From NCBI GenBank assembly GCA_943704415.1, contig CALSCO010000461.1:1-34968 (forward strand): 34,968 nt of DNA, given 5' to 3'. The stretch is from Parvularia atlantis. Lineage: Eukaryota > Opisthokonta > Rotosphaerida. Under the pieces are notes generated by a model, which ran no database searches, was not told where the DNA came from, and worked only from the letters and a program-made list of their open reading frames with translations. A program made the position numbers and the translations under genes. This document shows positions 11,711 through 27,934 of this stretch, one piece after another (within the stretch, counting starts at the first letter, position 1; each line of letters begins with the position of its first letter).

Positions 11711-12547
11711 ATGGCCGCAGACGGTGCACCCGAGTCGCCTCTGTATGACCACATCGCGGACGCGTACAGCAGCGTGTCGCAGTACCTGCACGAGCAGCTC
11801 ACGCTGCCGACCGTCACGGCGCTGCTTGGCCCGGGTGGCGTCACGGGGCTCAAGATCGTCGACGTCGCGTGCGGCTCGGGCCCGCTCTCGCGCGAGCTGC
11901 GCCGGATGGGCGCGGCGGCCGTCGTGGGCGTGGACCTGAGCGGGGAGATGATCGCGCGGGCGCAGCAGGAGGAGACCGTGGCGCCGCTTGGGATCTCGTA
12001 CCATGGTGCGTGCTTCGGTGCGGCGCAGCCGACATGTGCCCCTCACAAACATCACACGTTCCCACGCTTCTCTCGCGCCCGCGCAGTCGGCAACGCGCTC
12101 GAGGTCGCGCACATCGGCCTGCCGCACACGGGCGAGTTTGACCTGGCTACGTACATCTTCTGCTTCGTCTACAGCCAGACGCGCGAGCAGCTGGCGACGA
12201 TGGCGCGTGAGGCCGCGGCGCTGCTGCGTCCTGGCGGGCGGCTCGTGGCGGTCGTGGCCAACCCGTTCACGATCGCGACCGCGCACGGCGACCTGGGTGA
12301 GTTCCGCATGGCGCGCGTGGTGCGCGAGGACGTGCGCGAGGGCGATGCGATCCAGATCCGCCTGGGCACGCCGGCCAAGTACGTCGAGTTTGACAACTAC
12401 TACTGGACGGCAGCCACGTACGAGGCCGTGCTGGGCGAGGCCGGGCTTGTGGGCGTGACCTGGTCCGAGCCGCGGCCGACGTTTGCGGTGCAGGCGGGTG
12501 ACACGCGCTGGCCGATGCACTCGTGGTTTACCGCGACGCGTGCGTAA
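11711..12547 (+). CDS. class I SAM-dependent methyltransferase
   Basis: The protein starts MAADGAPESPLYDHIADAYSSV. SAM-binding motif I is VDVACGSGPLSRELRRMGA, followed by VVGVDLSGEMIARAQQ with the acidic residue that binds the ribose. One intron (about 12005-12087) joins ISYH to VGNALEVAHIG. After it come FDLATYIFCFVYSQ (motif IV region), LLRPGGRLVAVVANPF and WSEPRPTFAVQAGD. The length of about 250 residues fits stand-alone small-molecule methyltransferases of the Methyltransf_11/25 type. The substrate cannot be told. The ATG at 11711 was preferred over an in-frame non-ATG extension upstream. Confidence 0.85.
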   Translation: MAADGAPESPLYDHIADAYSSVSQYLHEQLTLPTVTALLGPGGVTGLKIVDVACGSGPLSRELRRMGAAAVVGVDLSGEMIARAQQEETVAPLGISYHGACFGAAQPTCAPHKHHTFPRFSRARAVGNALEVAHIGLPHTGEFDLATYIFCFVYSQTREQLATMAREAAALLRPGGRLVAVVANPFTIATAHGDLGEFRMARVVREDVREGDAIQIRLGTPAKYVEFDNYYWTAATYEAVLGEAGLVGVTWSEPRPTFAVQAGDTRWPMHSWFTATRA

Positions 12548-12552
12548 TCAGT

Positions 12553-12609
<57 letters not shown>

Positions 12610-12720
12610 TGCTGAGCCTTGTACTCTCAGTCGCCACGCTCGCCCGCACTGTGCACCACTCAACTGCAATCATGAGCCTTTACCAGGCCTCCGAGAAGTG
12701 TGTGAGCCTTCCCAGACCCA
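12548..12720 (+). other. intergenic leader with (GT)n and three TGAGCCTT motifs
   Basis: The gap between the methyltransferase stop and the tRNA. It holds a (GT)n tract and then about 110 nt of ordinary sequence in which TGAGCCTT occurs three times (12613, 12673, 12703). No gene was recognised. It probably contains the methyltransferase 3' end and the start site of the Pol III transcript. Confidence 0.5.
12554..12608 (+). repeat. (GT)n microsatellite
   Basis: About 27 GT dinucleotides, starting 7 nt after the methyltransferase stop codon. Confidence 0.97.
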
Positions 12721-12828
12721 GCGGTCTAAGGCGTCCGTTTCAGGAAACTGAATCTACGGATCCGAAAGGGCACGAGTTCGAATCTCGTCGTCATCAGTAT
12801 CATAAACCTTGGTGACGTGGCCGAATGG
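12721..12828 (+). tRNA. circularly permuted tRNA-Leu(CAG) gene with anticodon-loop intron
   Basis: The 3' part comes first. D-loop remnant and D stem: GCGGTCTAAGGC (12721-12732). Anticodon stem: TCCGT (12734-12738) with ACGGA (12756-12760). Loop: TTCAGG (12739-12744), a 10-nt intron, T12755. Long variable arm: 12761-12771. T arm: ACGAG, TTCGAAT, CTCGT (12772-12788). 3' acceptor strand: CGTCATC (12789-12795) plus discriminator A12796. A 14-nt spacer follows (12797-12810). The 5' part then follows: acceptor GGTGACG (12811-12817), TG, D stem GCC and D loop GAATGG (to about 12828). GGTGACG pairs with CGTCATC at 7/7 positions, with one G-U. The B box therefore precedes the A box. The joined RNA would be about 80 nt, with a long variable arm, G37 and discriminator A, as expected for Leu(CAG). 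No pairing acceptor strand exists upstream of the 3' part, and no T arm follows the 5' part. Confidence 0.88.
12745..12754 (+). other. 10-nt intron in the anticodon loop of the permuted tRNA
   Basis: AAACTGAATC sits after position 37, the canonical place for nuclear tRNA introns. Removing it gives the seven-base loop TTCAGGT, as in common eukaryotic Leu(CAG) tRNAs. Before removal TTCAG can pair with CTGAA around a GAAA loop, the expected anticodon-intron pairing. Confidence 0.85.
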
Positions 12829-12839
12829 GATGTGCCGCA

Positions 12840-12852
12840 TTTTTTTTTTTTT
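12840..12852 (+). terminator. RNA polymerase III T13 terminator
   Basis: Thirteen T residues begin about 12 nt after the 5' part of the tRNA, followed by a further T/C-rich stretch. Placed after the 5' part, it shows that both parts belong to one Pol III transcript in this order. Confidence 0.85.
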
Positions 12853-13032
12853 CTCTTTTTCTTTCTGTCTCGTCCATGCGCGCACGATTGTGCCCCCGCT
12901 CGTCTCGCCGCTCGTCTTGCCGCTCGTCTCGCCGCTCTTGCTCGCAATCGGCGCTGCCGCTGCCACGTGACGCGCCATCGATGATCCACGTGGCCCACAC
13001 TTTCCCCGCGTCACAGCACTACCTCACGCGCG
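12853..13032 (+). other. intergenic region before GH31, with 12-bp repeats
   Basis: After the T-rich terminator come about 3.5 copies of a 12-bp unit (CGCTCGTCTCGC and variants, 12897 to about 12940), then unremarkable sequence up to the GH31 ATG. It presumably contains that gene's promoter. No clear box was seen. Confidence 0.5.
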
Positions 13033-16194
<3,162 letters not shown>

Positions 16195-16295
16195 GCCCAG
16201 CTCGTCCGGCGGCCCTGTCCTTTTTCATACATCACATTCTTTCCTTGTTTTCCTCTTTGGTCTTGCGCGATTCTTTTTTTTTTTTTCTTTTTTCG
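16195..16295. other. convergent intergenic region with T-rich run
   Basis: The 3' ends of GH31 (+) and DNAJC17 (-) face each other across 101 nt, which include a T-rich stretch at about 16272-16293. It probably serves 3' end formation. No RNA gene precedes it. Confidence 0.5.
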
Positions 16296-20969
<4,674 letters not shown>

Positions 20970-21063
20970 GCATTTAGTCCACAGACGTGAGCTGCTTTGT
21001 GCATGTCATGCGCATGAAGCGGGCACTGTGGCGCGCAGATTCGGCTGCGCCGGCGGGGCGCAC

Positions 21064-22961
21064 TCAGACAGAGACAAACTCCTCCCTGAAGACAATGCCC
21101 GCGCCCTTGGCCAGCTGCTCCAGCAGCGGCTCGTACAGGTCCGCGGTCATCGGCGCGATGACGCCGCGCCGCGCCGCCGCGCCGTTGAGCACGAGGTCGG
21201 CCGCGATCGCCGTCGGCAGCCCCACCGTCTTGGCCATGGCCGTGTAGCCGCCGGGCGTGCCGTACTCGATCATGGTCGCGACGCGCCGCTCGCCCGCGCG
21301 GCCGGGCCAGTCGATGTCGAACCGGTGTTGCATGATCACCATGTCGCGCTCGCCCGGCCCAAACACGAGCCGCCGCTGCAGCAGCGCGCACAGGGCGTCG
21401 ATCGGCGTCGCGCTCTCGACGCGCACGCCCTCGTCCAGCACGCCCAGCGAGCGCGCGGCCGCCAGCGCCGCCGCGGCGTCCTCGGCCGTCGCGTGCGCCG
21501 GCAGCAGGCGCCGCGCCGTGTCGATGCTCATGCTCGCCACGCCGTCGAGCCCCTTGGCCTTTGCGAGCTCGCGCGACAGCTGCGCCCACGACCACGCCGA
21601 CGACGCGCCGCGCACGGGCGTCTCGGCCAGGTAGCCGAGCTGCGACAGAAGCTCCATCGCGTGCGAGAAGCCGCGGTAGCGCAGCGTGCCGCGGAAGACG
21701 TCCTGCGCCTCGGGGATGCCATAGAGGTCGCGGTAGGGCAGGGCGTTGCGGTTGGGCAGGTACTCGAGCGCGAGGCCGGCGTAGCCGAGCGTGGTGGGAC
21801 GCGCGTGGCGGAAGAGCTGGCCGCGCTCGGTGCGCTGCGCCTGGCCGCCGACGAGGTACTGCGACTCGTTCAGCCCGGCCGAGAGCACGCCGCGCGGGCT
21901 CCACGAGAACTTGTAGCCGAGGGCGTTGTCCGAGGCCTCGGGCGCGGGCAGGCCGCCGCAGACCGACCAGAAGCCGCGCACGCGTCCGCCCTGGGCGTGC
22001 ACCTCGTGGATCGTTTTGACGGCCGAGAGGTGGTCGATGCCCGGGTCGAGACCAATCTCGTTGAGCACGGTGATGCCCGCGGCGAGCGCGCGCTCGTGCA
22101 GCGCGGCCATCGCGGGCGAGATGTACGACGCCGTAACCATGTTCTTGCGGTGGCGGATGCAGAGCTCGGCCACACGCGGGTGCATGGGCGCGGGCACGAG
22201 GCTGATGACGAGGTCGTGCGCGGCCACGAGCCTGTCAAGCTCGGGGCCGTCGGGCACGCTTGCCGGGACCGCGCGGGCGACGTCGCGGTGGCCGTCGACG
22301 AGCGCCGCGGCCTGCTCCACGTCCACGCTGCCGACCGTCACGTGCGTGTACGGTAGCGCGCACAGATGGTCGACGACCGGCTGCGCGACCATGCCCGATC
22401 CTAGCAGGAGCACGCGGCGCGGCGCGAGCGACGTGACCTTGTAGTGCCCGTGGCGGCCGAGCGAGGTCTGCAGCCGCTCGCTCTGGGCGTGCGGCGCGGT
22501 GAGGCGGCCGTTCTCGGCGATGATGGCACCGCGCAGGATCGCGCTGTAGGCGTCGGGCGAGGGCGCGGTGGCGAGCTCGCGCACGTAGTTGACCAGGGCC
22601 GAGCCGAAGAAGAGCGACGACTCGCGCGCCATCTCGGCCGGCAGGTTGTCAATCGACATGACGAGCAGGCCGTCGCCCTTGAGCGTGCCGTCGTTCTTGG
22701 CGATGCGGTCGCGCCGCGCATCGTACAGGTAGAACGGGTCGTCGATCGTCGTAACGCGGCTCATGAACTCGAGCGAGCCCTCGACGTCGCACGAGATGTC
22801 GGCCACGCCGAGGAAGCGCGCGTCGGGCGCGGCCATGAGTGCGGCCGTCTGCTGCCGCGTGAGCAGGCGCGGGTACTGCGACTCCCAGTAGATGCCGTTG
22901 ACGAGCACGCTCATGTACGGGGCGATCTGGCGGCGGCAGGCACGTTGAGCACGCGACGACG

Positions 22962-23055
<94 letters not shown>

Positions 23056-23661
23056 GCGGTACATACCCGCTCGTGGAAGACTGAGGTGTAGTGGTGCGGG
23101 TTCTTGAAGTAGTCGAGCCGGTCAAACGCGCTCGCGCCATCCTTGTGCACGAGGTAGTCGCCCTCGCGCACAATGCAGCCATAGACGACCTTGGGGTCAA
23201 AGTCACGCGAGGCCACGAGTGCGGGCAGGTCGCGCGGACGAATCCACTGGTGTGGCAGCTGCTCAAAGATCTCCTGGGCGCCGCGCGAGACGTAGCCGTC
23301 GCCGGTAAAGACGCAGACAAAGGGGCCGTACTTGGCTGGGAGGCCCCAGCGCGCAATGTCGCTGCCGACGGCCTCGACGGCCAGCTTGGCGCCGAGGAGG
23401 TTGCGGTACGAGTAGGTCATGCCAATGTTCTGTGTCGGTGCAGGATCAGCGTCTGCGCGCTTGTGCGAGGGACACAGGGGGCGTGCGCACGCGCGCGCTC
23501 ACCAGGAACGGCGTGCTGTTGCCGAGGGCGAGCAGGCGTTTGCCCAGGCCGTGGAAAAAGTCGATGAAGCCGGCGTAGCCCGCGAACGTGCCGAAGCGGA
23601 CGAGGCGCTGGCCCGCGGCGTCCTTGAGCAGCTCATAGTCGATGAGGCGGATGCTCTGCGC

Positions 23662-23732
<71 letters not shown>

Positions 23733-24158
23733 AGCAGACGTGCACCGCACACCGGCGCGACGCACCCGGTCGAGCACGGCGCGGAGCATGGGCATGTTGT
23801 AGGCCTGGCCCTTGTGCGTGTGCGAGAACATGAGGTAGGTCTTGCCGGCGACGAGGTGCGGGATGGGGACCTCCTTCACGCCGAGGATGATGTCGGCGGC
23901 CGAGACGTCATCCACGACGCGCGCGCCCGCGTGCTCAAACTCGGCGTCGTTGAAGACGCGCCGCGACGACGCCTGGACGAGCACGGGCACGCCGTCCTCG
24001 ACCAGGCTGCGGACGTGCGCAGGCGCGATGGGCGTGCGCCGCTCCCACTGGTTCTTGTCCTCGCGGCGCACGCCGACGACGCGCGCCGAGGTGGCGGTGG
24101 CGGCGGCGGTGGCGGCAGGGCGCGCCGCGGTCGCGAGGCGGCGGCGCGCAGCGAGCAT
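21064..24158 (-). CDS. AASS: alpha-aminoadipic semialdehyde synthase (LKR/SDH), mitochondrial
   Basis: A bifunctional enzyme of the saccharopine pathway. Lysine-ketoglutarate reductase makes saccharopine from lysine, and saccharopine dehydrogenase yields aminoadipic semialdehyde and glutamate. The N terminus MLAARRRLATAARPAAT is a likely mitochondrial presequence. LKR part: VVGVRREDKNQWERRTPIAPAHV, ADIILGVKEVPIPHL, YLMFSHTHKGQ, IRLIDYELLKDAAGQRLVRFG, GYVSRGAQEIFEQLPHQW, then HYTSVFHER. An intron joins this to the linker IAPYMSVLVNGIYWE. SDH part: VLLLGSGMVAQPVVDHL (Rossmann GxGxxxxP), SLVPAPMHPRVAELCI, ASYISPAM, NEIGLDPGIDHLSA, CGGLPAPEASDNALGYKFSWSP, ending VFREEFVSV. At least three introns; two carry long (CA/TG)n tracts. 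The fused form is known from animals, plants and amoebae, whereas most fungi split it. Confidence 0.94.
22966..23050 (+). repeat. (CA)n microsatellite in an AASS intron
   Basis: About 42 CA units inside the minus-strand intron between SVFHER and IAPYMS. It reads as (TG)n on the coding strand, between the donor and a distal acceptor. Confidence 0.95.
23666..23731 (+). repeat. (GT)n microsatellite in an AASS intron
   Basis: About 33 GT units inside the AASS intron that follows MLRAVLDR. On the coding strand it is (CA)n and lies between a CTGAC and the acceptor, so the branch site is unusually far or another one is used. Confidence 0.95.
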
Positions 24159-24218
24159 GGTTCCCACGGTTCGTGTCACAGTTCGAGACCCTTCTCGAAG
24201 CGCCGCGAAAGAGCCGCC
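24159..24218. promoter_or_regulatory. 60-nt gap between divergent AASS and CYC1 start codons
   Basis: Both neighbours encode mitochondrial proteins and must share this region or promoters inside first exons. No recognised box. Confidence 0.4.
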
Positions 24219-25303
24219 ATGCTCCGCACCGGCGCCGCGGTCGTCGTCGCGGGCGCGGCCTGGTACGGGCTCAAGTGGGCCACGCCCGGGTCCGGCGCGG
24301 TCGTGCTCGCGTCGGACGACCCGCTGCATGCGACCGAGTACCCGTGGCCGCACAAGAGCTTCTTCGGCGCCTACGACCACGCCGCGTACGTCGACCCCGT
24401 CGCGTAGACCCACGTGAACGGCCCTTTCCTTGCCTTTCCCTTGCGCACGTCGCGCACGTCGCGCACACCGCGCACACCGCGCACACCGCGCTCACCGCGC
24501 TCACCGCGCGCCACGCGCAGGATCCGCCGCGGCTACGAGGTCTATAAGCAGGTGTGCTCGTCGTGCCACTCGCTCAACCGCGTGGCCTTCCGCAACCTCG
24601 TCGGCGTGAGCCACACGACGGCCGAGGCCAAGGCCATCGCCGAGGAGGTCGAGGTCGAGGACGGGCCGGACGACAAGGGCGACATGTTCAAGCGCCCCGG
24701 CAAGCTCTCAGACTACTTCCAGCCGCCCTACGCCAACGAGAACCAGGCCCGCGCGACCAACAACGGCGCATACCCGGTCGACCTCTCGCTCATCACCAAG
24801 GCCCGCCACGGCGGCGAGGACTACGTCTTCGCCCTGCTCACTGGCTACAAGGAGCCGCCCGCAGGCATCGAGGTCCGCCCGGGCCTGTACTACAACCCGT
24901 ACTTTGCCGGCGGCGCCATCGCCATGCCGCAGCAGCTGTACGATGGCATGGTCGAGTACTCGGACGGCACGCCGTCGACCGCGAGCCAGATGGCCAAGGA
25001 CGTTGCCACGTTCCTGTCGTGGGCCGCCGAACCCAACCTGGAGGAGCGCAAGCTGATGGGCATGCGGGTGCGTGCAGTGGCGCGATGGCTCAACCCACAT
25101 ACACACACACACACACACGCACGCACGCGCGCGTGTGCGCAGGCCTTTGCCCTGCTCGGGCTCGGCGCCGTCACGTCGCTCTACCTCAAGCGCTTCAAGT
25201 GGGCGTACCTCAAGGTGCGCGCACGCTTTGCGTGTGCGCACGGTCGCTCATGCTCGCGCGCGCGCTCCAGGCCCGCAAGGTCGTCTACAACCCGCGCATG
25301 TGA
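24219..25303 (+). CDS. CYC1: cytochrome c1, complex III
   Basis: The heme c subunit of the mitochondrial bc1 complex, passing electrons from the Rieske protein to cytochrome c. [17 protein letters not shown] is a hydrophobic targeting segment; the N terminus is short for the family, so an unseen upstream exon is possible. [16 protein letters not shown] joins across intron 1 (about 24387-24520) to [28 protein letters not shown], which carries the CxxCH heme site. Next come [55 protein letters not shown] (axial Met) and [13 protein letters not shown]. After a CA-rich intron comes the C-terminal anchor [24 protein letters not shown] and, after a last intron, [10 protein letters not shown]. Confidence 0.95.
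24443..24505 (+). repeat. 9-bp tandem repeat in CYC1 intron 1
   Basis: Seven units: GCGCACGTC twice, GCGCACACC three times, GCGCTCACC twice. The last ones carry CTCAC, which may act as branch sites just before the acceptor. Confidence 0.9.
25095..25125 (+). repeat. short CA-rich repeat in a CYC1 intron
   Basis: About ten CA units, then CG-rich CGCACG units, in the intron after KLMGMR. Confidence 0.8.
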
Positions 25304-25465
25304 TGCGGCACGGCCCCGCTCAAGCGTCTCCCCGTCGTGTGTCGTGCGTCGTGCGTGGTGTGTGTGTGTGTGCTCATTGTTCGTGCGTGCGTGTTCGTTC
25401 TATCATTTGGCGCGGTGAAGCGGCGGGGCATTTCGGGGGTGGCAGCACAGGCCGCCATGGGGTGT
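25304..25465. other. convergent intergenic region CYC1 / hydrolase
   Basis: 162 nt between the two stops, with GTGTG- and TCGTGCGT-rich sequence. No gene seen; presumably 3' UTRs. Confidence 0.5.
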
Positions 25466-27867
25466 TCAGCGGCGGGCCTCGTCGAACGTGCACGGGCCGG
25501 GGCAGACCTGCTCGTGCACCTCGCGCAGCAGCAGCGCCGCCGTGCGCTCGACAAACGACTGCTGCGCGTAGACAAAGTTGTGCTGCGCACCGCACGCGTG
25601 AGTTCTCGCAGCATCAGCGACCTCTCGCGTGACGCACCGTGTCGAAATTGCGGTCCGGCGGCGTGTTGTAGATCGGCACCTCGGGCACGTTGAACTCGTA
25701 GCTGCGGGACACGTCGCGGGCTCAGCGCGCTCGCTCGGCGGACACGCGGCAGACGGGTGCACCCCATGATGATGTGTCCAAAGGCGATGCTTGTGCCGGC
25801 GATGATGTTGATGCCGTACTGCGTCTCGTTGGCGCGGCCCGTGACGATGTTGCTGAACGTGCGCGCGCCCATGCCGCGCGCCATGTTGTTGGCACCGAGG
25901 TAGGTCACCTGTGCATCGCCCTTGGCCCAGATTATCTGCGTCTTTTTGCGCGGGTTGGTCGCGAGCTCGTCAACCCAGCCCACGTTCTCGACGTGGTCCC
26001 AGAGGATCTGCGCACGCGCGAACGTGAGCCGGCCAGCCGTCGCGCCGCGCGCGGCACCTGCAGCGCCGATAGCAGGTTTAGCCGGTCGAACGGGTCCTTG
26101 TACCGGCCGGTGAGGATCGCCCAATACGGCCGGAACGGCTCGGCGCGCGGCAGGAGCAGCACAAACGGCCCGCCGGGCACGCCAAAGACGCCGCGGTCGA
26201 TGTCCTCCGATAGGCTCGTGATCGTCGGGCCGTAGATGCCGCCCTGCCACGGTCATGTGCGTGCTGCGGCCTCGCGCGCGACCCAGCACACCTGCGAGTA
26301 GCCGAGGTAGCCGAGCCGGCGGTCGTCGGACAGGAGCACCGAGCGGTTATTGTAGATCACGACGGGGTCCTCGGCCAGCGCGCCCAGCACAAGCTTGGTC
26401 AGGACGAGGTGGTTGACAACGCCCTGCATGCAGCTGTGCGGGATGATCGCGGCGTCGCTCACGTCGGTCGCGAGCCTGTCGTACGGCGCGCGCAGAGCAG
26501 TGAGCACTGCGCCTCGCCGCTCGCACGGTGCGCACATCTCCGAGATGGCCGCGACGTCGCGCGAGGCCATGCCGTGCATGTTGGTCGCGTAGAGCACGAG
26601 CCCAAACTCGTTCGCGCCTCGCTGGAGCTCCGCCTGGAGCACGATGAAGTGGTTCTGGAACAGACCGTGGCCAAACTGCACGGTGGCGCGCGTGGGCTGC
26701 GTGCCGTCGGCCACGCTTCGCGGGATCAGCAGCGAGAACGGTGCAAAGCCCTCGGTCTGGTACACGGGCATGCCCTCGCCGTCCTGCACGAGCTTGCCGC
26801 CGGGCTGGTTCGTGTTGAGGTACCAGGGCACGCGGAACGTGCCGACGACGTGGCGCGCCCCGTCCTCGCTCACGTCGTCCGTGACTTGGAGGATGCGGTA
26901 GTCGACGCCGATGCGGGCCACGCGCTCGAGGGCGTCGCGCACCATGAATCGCAGCGGCTCGCGCGTGTTGGTCTCGGACGCGACCGTAAACTCCCACGCG
27001 ATCACGAGCGAGCCGCGCGCGTAGCCCGCGCGCTCGAGCAGCGGGAAGATGTCCTGCTCGTAGAGCGCGCGCCGGCCCTCGACGTCGTAGTCGCCCGACG
27101 GCAGGCCGTCGCGCAGCTGCACGAACGCGGTCGACGGCGTCACGGCGCCGCCGCTCTCGGTCGCGAGGGTGCGGTACGCGACCACGTAGCGGCGCGCGTA
27201 GGCGAGCGGCGCGGCCGGCCAGAGCATGAGCATGTGGTTGTCTGACACGACGTCGTCCGAGCGCTCGTCAACCTCGACCCAGTGCGCCACGCGCTCGCCC
27301 GTCGCCGTGTCGATGAGCACCGAGGGGCAGTCGGCGTCGAGGCTGCGCACAATGTCCTGCGCGTCACGTCAGCAGACGTCCGCGGCCACTCGCGCGCGCA
27401 CGGCCGCACCCAGTGCCGCGGCAGGCGCGAGCGGTCAAGCGACACGTCGCGGAAGTAGGTCGAGAGCGGCATGAGCCGGCCGAAGCCGTCGCGGAAGAGC
27501 CAGTCGGCCTGCGCAGGGAGGAGGGCCAGGGGGGCGTCAAGGCCGAGAAGCAGCGCTCGCGCGACGACCGCGCTCACGGGGTCGATCGTCGCGCTGTCGT
27601 TGGCCACGGGCAGCGACGCCGACGAGATGGCCAGGCGCAGGCCCGTGCCCGTGGTCGGGTCCGGGCGCAGGTAGAAGTCGTTCGGGACTGCGTGCAGGAC
27701 CAGCAGGTCAGTGTGCGGAGATTCGGCACGTGCCCCACGCGCGCCGACGACGCACACGGCAGCAGGCAGTTCTCGGGCGTGAGCGGATCGCACGGCGAGA
27801 ACGATTGCGCGCGCGCGAGCGGCCCCGCGGCCGCGGCCAGCGCGAGCGCCACGAGCACGACGGTCAT
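25466..27867 (-). CDS. secreted alpha/beta-hydrolase-like protein of unknown substrate
   Basis: The ATG at 27867 gives MTVVLVALALAAAAGPLARA, a clear signal peptide, then QSFSPCDPLTPENCLLPC. After an intron come NDFYLRPDPTTGTGLRLAI and LARALLLGLDAPLALLP-like sequence, and a long exon (about 27350-26310) with VAHWVEVDERSDD, VVAYRTL, RRALYEQDIFPLLERAGY, REPLRFMVRDALERV and VGTFRVPWYLN. The putative oxyanion region is VQFGHGLFQN. LGYLGYSQ joins across an intron to GGIYGPTITS, so a GxSxG-type nucleophile elbow (GYSQG) is present. The C-terminal part holds PGGPFVLLLPRAEPF, WDHVENVGWVDELA, TYLGANNMARGMGARTF, and AQQSFVERTAALLLREVHEQVCPG. I recall similar secreted proteins annotated as hypothetical in protists and bacteria, but no characterised member. 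The substrate is unknown. Confidence 0.72.
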
Positions 27868-27934
27868 GTGTGCGGTGAACGGCTCAACTTGTCTGATAAT
27901 ATTATGGGCCGAACTGACTGGGCCCTCGCTCTGC

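Noticed and set aside
12685-12796. An ordinary collinear tRNA-Leu starting upstream of 12721
   Set aside because: No stretch upstream pairs with CGTCATC. A leader segment GCCTT can mimic a D stem with AAGGC, but the seven bases before it do not form an acceptor stem.
12811-12852. The 5' half of a second, broken tRNA unrelated to 12721-12796
   Set aside because: Its acceptor strand pairs at all seven positions with the upstream 3' strand and its D stem completes the upstream GGC. Two unrelated fragments would not do so by chance.
16272-16293. T-rich run as a Pol III terminator of another RNA gene
   Set aside because: No A/B box pair or tRNA/5S-like fold precedes it. It lies between two convergent protein genes.
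22641-23420. Poly-Val/Cys or poly-Thr/His proteins read from the (CA)n and (GT)n tracts
   Set aside because: The tracts lie within AASS introns bounded by good splice sites; the flanking exons join to the family sequence without them.
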